Below are positions 8,521 through 15,932 of a stretch of DNA of 64,000 nucleotides, in pieces. Below the pieces are notes generated by a model. That model was not told the DNA's origin, ran no database searches, and saw only the letters and a program-made list of their open reading frames with translations. Both the position numbers and the translations under genes were made by a program. Source of the stretch: Bradyrhizobium manausense (GTDB taxonomy: Bacteria > Pseudomonadota > Alphaproteobacteria > Rhizobiales > Xanthobacteraceae); the NCBI RefSeq assembly GCF_018129685.1, contig NZ_JAFCLG010000011.1, positions 1 through 64,000 of the forward strand, in the 5' to 3' direction. Within the stretch, counting starts at the first letter, position 1. The number at the start of each line of letters is the position of its first letter.

Positions 8521-9695
8521 AGTATTTTCTCCCTGTCGCCAGGCAGAGTAAAACAAAAGGTAGCGCCGCGCGGATTGGTCGGCTCAGCCCAAATATTACC
8601 GCCGTGAGATTCAATAATTGATCGGCATATTGAAAGTCCAATTCCCATGCCATCGCTCTTGGTGGAGTGAAAGGCATCGAAAAGATGCCTTACGAAGCCA
8701 GGATCGATACCGCCTCCCGTGTCTTCTATCGTGATCATCACGCCGGACGCGCTTGATTTAGCGGAGTTTATTCGAATCTCACGAACACTGCTCTGCAGCG
8801 TACCCATCGCATCTATCGCGTTCACGAGAAGGTTGAGTGCAACCTGTTGAAGTTGAATACGATCACCGAAGATCATGGGCAGATCACTCGACAGGTTCGT
8901 ATAAACGGAAACTCGGCTTTCTCGGAAACGGCTTTGCAAAAGCCCCAGCACCTCTCTGATTACGACGTTGATCTCAATCCAGGACCTCTTTGGTTCTGCA
9001 CGCATAGACAGCGCTTGGACGCGCTTGATGATTTCACTTGCTCGGTTTGCGTCGCTGACGATGCTATCTATCGAAGACGCGGCTTTTTCTAGGTTCGCGG
9101 GATCTCCGTGAATCCAGCGTGTACATGCATTGGCGTTGGTCACGATTGCGGCGAGCGGCTGATTGACCTCATGGGCGATTGAGGCAGCGATCTCGCCGAG
9201 AGTCGTGATCCGAGCGACGTGCGCAAGGCGGGTCTGCGCCTGTTCGGCCGCCACACGAGCGGTCTCCATCTTGACAGCGAGATAGGTCGTTGCCGCGATC
9301 GCCAGCAGGCTGATCGAGGTGTTGACGACTCCGGTTCCGAAGCTTCCACTCGGCGTCAGGATGTAGCTCGCGATCGTCAACGCGATGCATATTCCAGAGA
9401 CCGTGCCCATGCCCCGCGTGTGGCTGAAGCGAGCCGACAATAGAACGACAATCACATAAAACGTCGCAGCGGATATCTCGTAAGGGGTTATGGTGTCGAT
9501 GATGAAGATGCCGATAGTGAGGATGCCGATCAGCAAGGGAAGCGTTCCAGACCTAACGAGGCGCCATAGCCCATCGATGAACGTCAGTAGTTCCCTTGAA
9601 CGGGTGCCGAGCGGGTATCGATGCGTCAAGTTTGCCTCGTGATCTATAGGATCGACGTGGGCAGGCTGATTGACTGGTGTTTTTTGTGGAGCCAT
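8517..9695 (-). CDS. Membrane sensor histidine kinase (copy 1)
   Basis: A 392-aa kinase with about four transmembrane segments at residues 50-142 (for example LPLLIGILTIGIFIIDTI and SLLAIAATTYLAV) and no large periplasmic loop. The phospho-accepting His175 is in SIAHEVNQPLAAI. The ATPase domain has NLLVNAIDAM (N box), IEDTGGGI (G1) and GMGIGLSICRSII (G2). The pattern matches FixL/DctB-type kinases lacking a PAS domain. It starts 6 nt after the RcnR-like gene and overlaps the FixJ-like gene, giving a three-gene minus-strand operon. The second pair at 26-27.7 kb has the same architecture. Confidence 0.92.
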   Translation of the reverse strand: MAPQKTPVNQPAHVDPIDHEANLTHRYPLGTRSRELLTFIDGLWRLVRSGTLPLLIGILTIGIFIIDTITPYEISAATFYVIVVLLSARFSHTRGMGTVSGICIALTIASYILTPSGSFGTGVVNTSISLLAIAATTYLAVKMETARVAAEQAQTRLAHVARITTLGEIAASIAHEVNQPLAAIVTNANACTRWIHGDPANLEKAASSIDSIVSDANRASEIIKRVQALSMRAEPKRSWIEINVVIREVLGLLQSRFRESRVSVYTNLSSDLPMIFGDRIQLQQVALNLLVNAIDAMGTLQSSVREIRINSAKSSASGVMITIEDTGGGIDPGFVRHLFDAFHSTKSDGMGIGLSICRSIIESHGGNIWAEPTNPRGATFCFTLPGDREKIL

Positions 9696-9701
9696 CGCAG
9701 T

Positions 9702-9980
9702 TCACTTGATGTAGGTGTGCAAAACGTCGACTAATTCGAGCGCGGCATTACGTTCAGCTTCTGTGGGCGTGCGGTTCGCATCGACCATATGCGCTTGAAT
9801 GTGCCCATTGACGACTTCGGCCATGATTCCGTTGATCGCACCGCGCGTGGCCGTGACTATCCGCATCACGTCGCCGCAACTCTCATCCGCGATGAGGGCC
9901 CGTTCAATCGCATCGACCTGACCTCGAAGGCGTCGGACCCTATTCAGCAGCTTCTGCTTCTCAGCCACCGCATGCGCCAT
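9702..9980 (-). CDS. RcnR/FrmR-type (DUF156) metal-sensing repressor
   Basis: A 92-aa all-helical repressor of the CsoR/RcnR/FrmR family. The core pattern is QKLLNRVRRLRGQVDAIERAL, then ESCGDV and RGAINGIMAEVVNGHIQAH. Its Cys35, His60, His64 and His3 occupy the positions that bind Ni(II)/Co(II) in E. coli RcnR. In FrmR the His64 position differs, so an RcnR-like metal sensor is more likely than a formaldehyde sensor; this is an inference from residues. The start has a GGAGGG site 3 nt upstream. It is the first gene of an operon with the kinase and regulator, and two operator-like palindromes lie just upstream. Confidence 0.88.
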   Translation of the reverse strand: MAHAVAEKQKLLNRVRRLRGQVDAIERALIADESCGDVMRIVTATRGAINGIMAEVVNGHIQAHMVDANRTPTEAERNAALELVDVLHTYIK

Positions 9981-9992
9981 CGCGTCCCTCCG

Positions 9993-10035
9993 CTATACCC
10001 GGGTATAGTTGTAATATACCCCCCAGAGTATATAT
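9993..10035. promoter_or_regulatory. Paired operators for the RcnR-like repressor
   Basis: Two AT-flanked G/C-tract elements sit 13-54 nt upstream of the repressor start. The first is the perfect 16-bp palindrome CTATACCCGGGTATAG at 9993-10008. The second is ATATAC-CCCCCAGA-GTATAT at 10014-10033. The CsoR/RcnR family recognises TA-rich arms around a G or C tract, so these are strong candidates for autoregulation. They could also control the plus-strand unit that begins near 10.1 kb. Confidence 0.7.
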
Positions 10036-10163
10036 GAATGTCGCGCGAAGTGAAGACCGGCAGGGTTGTTCGCGTCGTGGTCCAGTTCGTCGTGAATTGG
10101 ATCCGGATTGGCACAGCAGAGGATCATATGAACCCGCGATCTAGCAACGACCCCTCGGAGGGA

Positions 10164-10320
10164 GATAGTAGGCGTCAGTCACCTGCTATCGACGCTCCGC
10201 TGGGTTGCATCATCGCTCGGGTCGGTTCTGCCGACGTAACTGCGCCAGCACTTCGACGCTGAGCACCGTCCGTCCAGGCCACCCGGGTTCGAGCAACTGC
10301 TTGAACAGACGGAGGTGGCC
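10164..10320 (+). promoter_or_regulatory. Structured leader with SD-sequestering stem (copy C)
   Basis: The leader of the 71-aa protein gene. GATAGTAGG at 10164-10172 can pair with CCTGCTATC at 10182-10190. Closer to the gene, GGCCACC (10277-10283) is fully complementary to GGTGGCC (10314-10320), which contains the end of the GGAGG ribosome site. The inner hairpin GTTCGAGC-AACT-GCTTGAAC (10287-10306) lies between the two arms. The stem would hide the ribosome site directly before the ATG. The same order of elements occurs before the related genes at 34.6 and 59.0 kb. I see no convincing gene in 10037-10276. Confidence 0.5.
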
Positions 10321-10536
10321 ATGGCCGCTCATCTCAACATCGACACACGTCGGGCGCCACCGGTGGTCGCCCATGATGATATTCAATTCGCCGGGGTGTT
10401 TCCCGGCTTGAAATTGGGCGCTCGCAACTTGGCGAGACCAAAGCTTCTTGCCCATTGGCATCAGGAATCCGATGGCCGGCTGATTAGGGGCTGGCAATTG
10501 GAGACATCCGCCACTCTGAAGAATCCTGACGATTGA
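10321..10536 (+). CDS. Small two-Trp-motif protein (copy C)
   Basis: A 71-aa protein starting at ATG 10321 directly after GGAGGTGGCC. It is related to the small proteins at 34281-34577 and 59048-59314. The shared core here is KLLAHWHQESDGRLIRGWQLE (about residues 41-61, Trp46 and Trp58). This copy lacks the Glu-Cys pair of the other two. There is no signal peptide or membrane segment. The next genes are hisE, a SLOG protein and an NRAMP transporter on the same strand. A minus-strand frame over the same interval (10210-10497) is the alternative, but it lacks the family motif and ribosome site. Function unknown. Confidence 0.6.
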   Translation: MAAHLNIDTRRAPPVVAHDDIQFAGVFPGLKLGARNLARPKLLAHWHQESDGRLIRGWQLETSATLKNPDD

Positions 10537-10547
10537 TCATAGCGACA

Positions 10548-10578
10548 CACGGCAATGCCGTGCGCAGCGTAGCGCTGC
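10548..10578 (+). other. Tandem hairpins between small protein C and hisE
   Basis: Two perfect hairpins stand back to back: CACGGC-AAT-GCCGTG (10548-10562) and GCAGCG-TAG-CGCTGC (10564-10578). They sit between the stop at 10536 and the hisE start at 10614. No U-tract follows, so a simple intrinsic terminator is unlikely. An attenuator or RNA-stability element is possible. Copies A and B of the small gene are also followed by a strong hairpin before the next gene. Confidence 0.5.
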
Positions 10579-10613
10579 TGTTGGCAGCAAAGTTCAAACG
10601 AAGGGATTAACTA

Positions 10614-11132
10614 ATGAATGCAGTGGTGGCTTTGCTGCCTGCGCGCCCCGCAGGCACTAATACGACTTGCGCGAATACTATCTTCGCCAACGATTTAGAG
10701 CAGCTCTACAACGCGCTGAATGATGTGACATTGACGGAGCATGCTCGCACGGCAGAGCTGATGAATGCCGGATTGCGGAAGATCTCGCAGAAGGTTGTCG
10801 AGGAGGCTGCCGAGGTCGCTCTCGAGGCGGTGAGGAAGCGGACCCAAAAGACGGTCAGCGAAAGTGCCGATCTTCTCTATCACTTGGTCGTTCTGTGGCA
10901 CGCACTCAATATTGAACCCAGCGAAGTCTGGGCCGAGATGCGGCGCCGCGTGGAAAGCATGGGCATTGCCGAAAAGCTTCCTAAGCCGCGTCGGGGAACG
11001 ACTGATCCCGCCCCGGTCAACGACAGCTCGGAAGGAAATCGCGTACCTGCGCCCTGCATCACCGCCAACTCGCGCGCACCAGCACCGTGTCCCGAAGAGC
11101 AGCCCGAAAGGACACGGCCATGCGCCTCCTAG
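10614..11132 (+). CDS. hisE: HisE-like phosphoribosyl-ATP pyrophosphohydrolase
   Basis: A 172-aa protein with a complete PRA-PH/HisE domain of the all-alpha NTP pyrophosphatase (MazG-like) superfamily. KVVEEAAEVALEA (Glu63, Glu64, Glu67) and ESADLLYHLVVLW (Glu83, Asp86) are the metal-binding blocks. In histidine synthesis HisE hydrolyses phosphoribosyl-ATP to phosphoribosyl-AMP and PPi. Here no other his gene is nearby, so it is an accessory copy and may act on another nucleotide. The last 45 residues after the domain are low complexity and extend into the next gene by 13 nt. A GAAGGGA ribosome site lies before the ATG. Confidence 0.85.
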   Translation: MNAVVALLPARPAGTNTTCANTIFANDLEQLYNALNDVTLTEHARTAELMNAGLRKISQKVVEEAAEVALEAVRKRTQKTVSESADLLYHLVVLWHALNIEPSEVWAEMRRRVESMGIAEKLPKPRRGTTDPAPVNDSSEGNRVPAPCITANSRAPAPCPEEQPERTRPCAS

Positions 11133-11536
11133 TCTGTGGAGGACGTCACTTCGAGGACGCCGAGATGGTGCATCACGAACTAACTGCACTGCATTGGCGA
11201 AAGCCAATCAGCGTTGTGGTCCACGGCAGCATTGCAGGCGTCGGCATCATCGCTGAGGCGTGGGCGCGTCGCCATGGGATCGCTGTGGTGCGTTACCCGC
11301 CAAATTGGGAGTTTTACGGCAAGAAGGCCGAAGGGCTGCGCAGCGATTTCATGCTGACAGACAGCCGACCCGACTTTGTCGTGGCTTTCCCAGGGGGGCG
11401 CCACACCGCCGATCTCGTCCAACGGGCAATCAACGTCGGGCTCGCCGTGCTCGCCATTCCGCCCAACACGGCTGGAGCTTGCCCAGTCGCAAAGCATCCG
11501 CCGCAGCGGGGCCAGCCAACAACCGCTTCGCTCTGA
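11120..11536 (+). CDS. DUF2493 / SLOG-fold (YspA-like) protein
   Basis: A 138-aa Rossmann-like protein of the DUF2493 (YspA, CpYpsA-related SLOG) type. It begins MRLLVCGGRHFEDAE, has VVHGSIAGVGIIAEAWARRHG, and ends with FVVAFPGGRHTADLVQRA, the nucleotide-binding loops typical of SLOG proteins. I start it at 11120 because the preceding codons belong to the hisE overlap. SLOG domains bind nucleotide-derived ligands in several signalling and defence systems. The coupling to a HisE-like hydrolase suggests shared nucleotide metabolism, but no substrate can be named. The NRAMP gene follows after 46 nt. Confidence 0.83.
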   Translation: MRLLVCGGRHFEDAEMVHHELTALHWRKPISVVVHGSIAGVGIIAEAWARRHGIAVVRYPPNWEFYGKKAEGLRSDFMLTDSRPDFVVAFPGGRHTADLVQRAINVGLAVLAIPPNTAGACPVAKHPPQRGQPTTASL

Positions 11537-11582
11537 TCCAGTGAATTCACCCAAAAACGAGCAAAACTCAACGGAGTTTGAA

Positions 11583-13349
11583 ATGTCCGATACCTCTGCG
11601 ACATCGCTTGAACAAATCGAATTGGCCTCAAGCGCGCCCGCTGTCCTGGATAGCGCGCATATTGGCGACATCCACGGCGCGTTCGGCACCATCCGGCAGC
11701 ACGACACCGGTGTACGAAAGACTTGGCGGGCTAGGCTGGCGACCTTGATGGCAATCGTCGGCCCGGGACTGATTGTCATGGTCGGCGACAATGATGCCGG
11801 CGCTTTTGGAACCTATACGCAGGCAGGTCAGAACTACGGCACCTCTCTGCTGTGGACGTTGATGCTCTTGATCCCGGTGATTTACGTGAATCAGGAGATG
11901 GTGTCACGGCTAGGTGCTGTGACGGGCGTTGGCCATGCACGACTGATATTCGAACGTTTCGGAAAGTTCTGGGGTGCCTTCAGCCTTATAGACCTAGTTC
12001 TTCTCAACGGACTAACCATTGTAACCGAGTTCATCGGCATCGTATTCGCACTCCAATATTTTGGTTTGCCAAGAGTTCCGGGACTGATTGTCGCGGCGGT
12101 GCTCATAGTGGCCGCCGTCAGCACCGGAAGTTTCAAGCGGTTTGAACGCTTCGCGATGGTTTTGGTCTTTGGCAGTCTGTTGCTAATACCTGTGCTCCTC
12201 GCCATCCATCCACCAATCGGTGAGATCGCCCATGGACTGCTCGTGCCGCAATGGCCCGCTCACTCCGACATGGCGGCAGTCATGCTGCTTGTCATTGGCA
12301 TCGTTGGCACGACCGTCGCACCTTGGCAGCTCTTTTTCCAACAAAGCTATGTTGTCGATAAGCGGATCACGCCCGCCTTCAACGGCTACGAGAAAGTCGA
12401 TCTTTGCCTCGGGATCCTCCTGGTAGTAATCGGCGCCGTTGCCATGATGGCGTTCTGTGCCGCATTGTTTGCCGGACGGCCGGAATTCGGCAATTTCACG
12501 GATACAGGTGCGGTGCTTACGGCGCTGGACAAATATGTGGGTCCATATTCGGCGACGATTTTTGCAATCGCTCTTTTGGATGCTTGCCTCATCGGCGCAG
12601 CAGCCGTCTCGCTCTCGACGTCTTATGCGATCGCCGACGTCCTCAGGGTGAGGCACTCATTGCATCGCAAAGTCACGGATGCCATCGGATTCTACGTTGC
12701 TTACGGGATTCTCATATTCATTGCCGCAGGCCTTGTTGCCTTCGCAAGTGATGCGCTGCTGGGCCTCTTTGTCAGTGCCGTGCAGGCTCTCGCTGGCGTG
12801 CTGCTACCAAGTGCCACGGTCTTCCTGCTCCTCCTTTGCAACGACAAGGCGGTTGTCGGCCCCTGGTCCAACGGTCCTAAGCTCAATGTATTCACCGGAG
12901 CAATAATCTGGTCCCTTGTGTTGCTCTCGATCATCCTCACCGTGGCGACCGTCTTCCCAGATGTGGCTGACAGCACAATTCTGAAAATACTGATTGGCGG
13001 CTCTTTGCTGGGGCTTTGCGGGTTCGTCTTTTCGTTCGCAGCACGCAAGCGTAGTTATGACGTGCCCGCTGCCGCATATGGCAACGATCAAGATCACCGC
13101 TTCGCCAAGATGACGATGCTCGAGCGCCGGAACTGGCGCATGCCGCCGCTTAATCGGCTGCCTGCCCTGCATATGACGTTGATGACGAAGGTCTGGATGG
13201 GCGTGCTACGCGGCTATCTTCTGATTGCTGTCGCGCTGATCGGCTTCAAGGTCTTCGTCGCCGCGACCGGCGTCGAGGTCAGCATCCCCCAGATCGGCGG
13301 AACGCCAACCAGCAACGACGCTGCTACAAGCAATACCGGCTCGAAGTAG
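11583..13349 (+). CDS. NRAMP-related divalent cation transporter, atypical site
   Basis: A 588-aa inner-membrane transporter with about 11 hydrophobic segments and the NRAMP/LeuT-type order. The TM1 block is GPGLIVMVGDNDAGAFGTY: the usual DPGN metal site reads DAGA (residues 71-74), so Asp is kept but Asn is lost. The TM6 block TTVAPWQLFF has APW (246-248) where manganese/iron NRAMPs have MPH, so the soft-metal Met is lost. Loss of both residues resembles NRAMP-related Mg2+ transporters and argues against a classic MntH. Nearby Mg2+ ATPases and MgtC agree. The ATG follows a GGAG site. The 45 N-terminal residues are hydrophilic and the C-terminal tail is Thr/Ser/Asn-rich. Confidence 0.87.
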   Translation: MSDTSATSLEQIELASSAPAVLDSAHIGDIHGAFGTIRQHDTGVRKTWRARLATLMAIVGPGLIVMVGDNDAGAFGTYTQAGQNYGTSLLWTLMLLIPVIYVNQEMVSRLGAVTGVGHARLIFERFGKFWGAFSLIDLVLLNGLTIVTEFIGIVFALQYFGLPRVPGLIVAAVLIVAAVSTGSFKRFERFAMVLVFGSLLLIPVLLAIHPPIGEIAHGLLVPQWPAHSDMAAVMLLVIGIVGTTVAPWQLFFQQSYVVDKRITPAFNGYEKVDLCLGILLVVIGAVAMMAFCAALFAGRPEFGNFTDTGAVLTALDKYVGPYSATIFAIALLDACLIGAAAVSLSTSYAIADVLRVRHSLHRKVTDAIGFYVAYGILIFIAAGLVAFASDALLGLFVSAVQALAGVLLPSATVFLLLLCNDKAVVGPWSNGPKLNVFTGAIIWSLVLLSIILTVATVFPDVADSTILKILIGGSLLGLCGFVFSFAARKRSYDVPAAAYGNDQDHRFAKMTMLERRNWRMPPLNRLPALHMTLMTKVWMGVLRGYLLIAVALIGFKVFVAATGVEVSIPQIGGTPTSNDAATSNTGSK

Positions 13350-13400
13350 CACGCAAGAAGGCGGGTGACGACGTTGACGCACGGGCGCGAGCACCGACAT

Positions 13401-13421
13401 GTCCGCAATAGCCTCGCGGAC
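13401..13421 (+). terminator. Hairpin downstream of the NRAMP gene
   Basis: GTCCGC-AATAGCCTC-GCGGAC forms a perfect 6-bp stem 52 nt after the transporter stop. There is no U-run behind it, so it may be a Rho-dependent end or a stability element rather than an intrinsic terminator. Confidence 0.25.
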
Positions 13422-13520
13422 GTTGCTATACCCCGCGTCGTCGCCTGCCAACCAAAACGAAAAGGAAACAATCTGAATAGACAAAACTCTTTTGTTCTAA
13501 CTAGCTGATGGGGGCGCCTC

Positions 13521-13973
13521 ATGTCTGAACAATTCAAGACTCTTCCCGAACGCATCCAGGCGCTTTCCGATGCAACTTCTTGTAGTTCTTTTTCGCTGAC
13601 CTCAGTCGAGCAGACCAAGGGCTTTCAGATTATCGCTTTTGTCGACAGCTGTTTCGGCGATTCTCAATGCGAGATCGATGCTTGCGGATTGATCGCCGCT
13701 ATGCTGATCGCTTTTGCCAAAGCGCGCAGCGATCCGTTCACGTTTCATTATTTTGCAACGCGTGCTCTCCATGACGGACTAGAACGTTGCATCGCTATCC
13801 TTGTCCAACGCGGCGAAAGGCTGCCCGTTGTCGCCTATGCGCTCATCGCAAATTATATCCGCTGGACGGCTCGACGCCGAGAGATGGCTTTAGCCGCGGC
13901 GTTTGAGCGTCTGCGCCTTTATCCGACACTTCCAAACATGTTGATCTGGCCGCCGAAGCGCACGCCAGGATAG
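13521..13973 (+). CDS. Hypothetical protein, 150 aa
   Basis: A 150-aa soluble protein I do not recognise. It has four Cys residues in the first 56 (SCSSF, SCFGDSQCE, ACGL), then a helical middle (LIAAMLIAFAKARSDPF) and a basic helix (YIRWTARRREMALAAAFERLRL). There is no signal peptide. It stands alone between the NRAMP gene and a 65-aa gene, with 171 nt before it. Coding is supported by length and by its placement in a cargo region, not by homology. Confidence 0.6.
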   Translation: MSEQFKTLPERIQALSDATSCSSFSLTSVEQTKGFQIIAFVDSCFGDSQCEIDACGLIAAMLIAFAKARSDPFTFHYFATRALHDGLERCIAILVQRGERLPVVAYALIANYIRWTARRREMALAAAFERLRLYPTLPNMLIWPPKRTPG

Positions 13974-14043
13974 CGTGCCAGCGCCTGAGATTCATCGAAC
14001 AAAAAAAAGCCGTGGCAGATTTTCTCAAAGGAGACGCAAAACA

Positions 14044-14241
14044 ATGAGTAATCAACTATCGCATTGGCCTCCGCCACTTCGGATCCGCCTTCTGCTTTTT
14101 GTGGTGTCTCGCATCGAACACTTTCTCCTCTTAAGGTGTCCGAAAGGTCGCATCAGGCGATTGGGATTGGCTTGGGTCGACCAGATTCATGCGCGCGTGC
14201 GCAAAAAGCTCAGCCGTGCAGAGCTACCCGAAACGCGTTGA
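14044..14241 (+). CDS. Hypothetical small basic protein, 65 aa
   Basis: A 65-aa, strongly basic protein starting behind a clear AAGGAG ribosome site (ATG 14044). It has one hydrophobic stretch (IRLLLFVVSRIEHFLLL) and a basic C-terminal tail (RVRKKLSRAELPETR). It could be a membrane-associated regulatory peptide, but there is no family match I can name. It follows the 150-aa gene after 70 nt. Confidence 0.5.
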   Translation: MSNQLSHWPPPLRIRLLLFVVSRIEHFLLLRCPKGRIRRLGLAWVDQIHARVRKKLSRAELPETR

Positions 14242-14335
14242 TGTTTCTTCCGCGTTCGATCGCGCGTCAAATAGCCTTGAATCAGCGCTGAATGGTGAGG
14301 AAGCCTACAAATCTCTTTCCGCGCCGATCGGTCCG

Positions 14336-14542
14336 TCACCGTGATCTATAATCGACGAGGGCTTCATTGCGCCGCGCCGGTGTTAAACTGTCAAGGAGGG
14401 CGTTGGCCTTCTCAATTACCTTGCTGCCGATCTCGCGCTGTTGCCCTTGATTGGCTTTTCGGGCGCCCTCGGCGAACACCGATTCCGCGGGGAGTACCGC
14501 CGCAGCAAATGCGGCGGCGGCCAAAACCGATCTAAGAAACAT
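14336..14542 (-). CDS. Small secreted protein, 68 aa
   Basis: A 68-aa protein with a textbook signal peptide (MFLRSVLAAAAFAAAVLPAE, cleavage near SVFA-EG). The mature part is short, charged and helical (KVIEKANALLDSLTPARRNEAL). It is the only minus-strand gene between 10 kb and trbB and is convergent with the 65-aa gene. The family is unknown. The ribosome site is weak, so confidence is moderate. Confidence 0.5.
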   Translation of the reverse strand: MFLRSVLAAAAFAAAVLPAESVFAEGARKANQGQQREIGSKVIEKANALLDSLTPARRNEALVDYRSR

Positions 14543-14915
14543 AGGCTACTCTACTCGGCTGGGGTTCATGGCTGCAAAGATGCTATCGTACGTACCGTCC
14601 CGTTCAGCCTAACGCCGTGCATGATCCCGATTAAGAAGGATCTCACCCCCCGGATGATCTCCGCGATCGAGGATGTCCATCACCTCCACAACAAATGCAT
14701 TGAGCGGTCATTGTGCGAGGATCAGACGCTTGCGCAGAGCCGGTCAAGCTCCGCGAGCGTATTGGCGTATCGTGCGTCCGACACCGCCGTTCTCCTGTAT
14801 TTGCACGCTACACTACTACGTCGATGAATCTTTGTTGAATCGCCCCGAAATCTGGCCCCTTTAATCATCCCCGTCTGGGGAAGGACTGTATCGGCCCCGA
14901 TAGAAACGGGGCACT
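14543..14915. other. Gap before trbB, no gene seen
   Basis: A 373-nt stretch between the small secreted protein and trbB. No frame has a credible start, ribosome site or recognisable product. It should hold the promoter of the trb operon and that of the minus-strand secreted protein. It is also the right-hand junction of the 7-kb cargo that separates copG from trbB. Confidence 0.5.
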
Positions 14916-15932
14916 ATGACAGCATCACACCACAATTCGGAAGGCCTCGCGCGCGGCGCAAGGATGCTGCGCACTGCGCTCGGTCCTGCAATCGCGCGCT
15001 ATCTTGATGACGCCAGCATCGTCGAGGTGATGCTCAATCCCGATGGGCGCCTCTGGATCGACCGACTCTCCGAAGGACTTTCCGATACCGGTGAGCGGCT
15101 GTCACCAGCGGACGGCGAACGTATCGTTCGCTTGGTTGCGCACCATGTCGGAGCCGAGGTTCATGCTGGTGCTCCTCGGGTATCCGCAGAGTTGCCTGAA
15201 ACCGGCGAGCGGTTCGAAGGCCTGCTGCCACCCGTCGTCGCTGCCCCCGCATTCGCGATCCGTAAGCCCGCTGTCGCGGTGTTCACGCTCGACGACTACG
15301 TCGCGGCCGGCATCATGTCAGCGACGCAGGCCGAGATACTCCGCCGGAGTGTCTCCTCACGCGCCAACATCCTCGTCGCCGGCGGGACATCCACCGGCAA
15401 GACGACGCTGACAAACGCGTTGCTCGCCGAAGTTGCGAAGACCGCCGATCGCGTCGTCCTCATCGAAGACACCCGCGAACTGCAATGCGCCGCGCCGAAC
15501 CTCGTGGCGATGCGAACAAAAGATGGCGTTGCCTCACTTTCCGATCTCGTTCGCTCTTCGCTGCGTCTGCGGCCCGATCGCATACCCGTTGGCGAAGTGC
15601 GCGGCGCCGAAGCGCTCGAACTGCTCAAGGCCTGGGGCACCGGCCATCCTGGCGGGGTCGGCACCATCCACGCCGGCAGCGCGATCGGCGCACTGCGCCG
15701 CATGGAGCAGCTCATTCAGGAGGCAGTCGTCACGGTCCCGCGCGCATTGATCGCGGAAACGATCGACCTCGTTGCCGTCCTCTCCGGTCGCGGGTCCGCG
15801 CGGCGACTCTCCGAACTCTCGCGCGTCGAAGGCCTCGGTCTCGACGGCGACTACCGCATCGCGCCGGCCACCACGGATGGCGACGGCAGCTCGAGCTTGT
15901 TCGTCCCAGCACCTGAAGGAGAAAGCCTGTGA
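14916..15932 (+). CDS. trbB: TrbB secretion ATPase (VirB11-like)
   Basis: A 338-aa hexameric traffic ATPase of the VirB11/TrbB family that powers pilus and channel assembly on the cytoplasmic face. Walker A is GGTSTGKTT (about residues 156-164). The Asp box is VVLIEDTRELQC. Walker B and the His box appear as PVGEVRGAEALELLKAWGTGHPGG followed by GTIHAGS. It is the first gene of the trb operon and overlaps trbC by 4 nt. Confidence 0.96.
   Translation: MTASHHNSEGLARGARMLRTALGPAIARYLDDASIVEVMLNPDGRLWIDRLSEGLSDTGERLSPADGERIVRLVAHHVGAEVHAGAPRVSAELPETGERFEGLLPPVVAAPAFAIRKPAVAVFTLDDYVAAGIMSATQAEILRRSVSSRANILVAGGTSTGKTTLTNALLAEVAKTADRVVLIEDTRELQCAAPNLVAMRTKDGVASLSDLVRSSLRLRPDRIPVGEVRGAEALELLKAWGTGHPGGVGTIHAGSAIGALRRMEQLIQEAVVTVPRALIAETIDLVAVLSGRGSARRLSELSRVEGLGLDGDYRIAPATTDGDGSSSLFVPAPEGESL

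Noticed and set aside
10038..10262. 74-aa plus-strand frame just after the operators
   Set aside because: No ribosome site, composition unlike a conserved protein, and it overlaps the structured leader of copy C.
10210..10497. 95-aa minus-strand frame opposite small protein C
   Set aside because: No ribosome site and no recognisable sequence, whereas the plus-strand frame has GGAGG and the shared two-Trp core.
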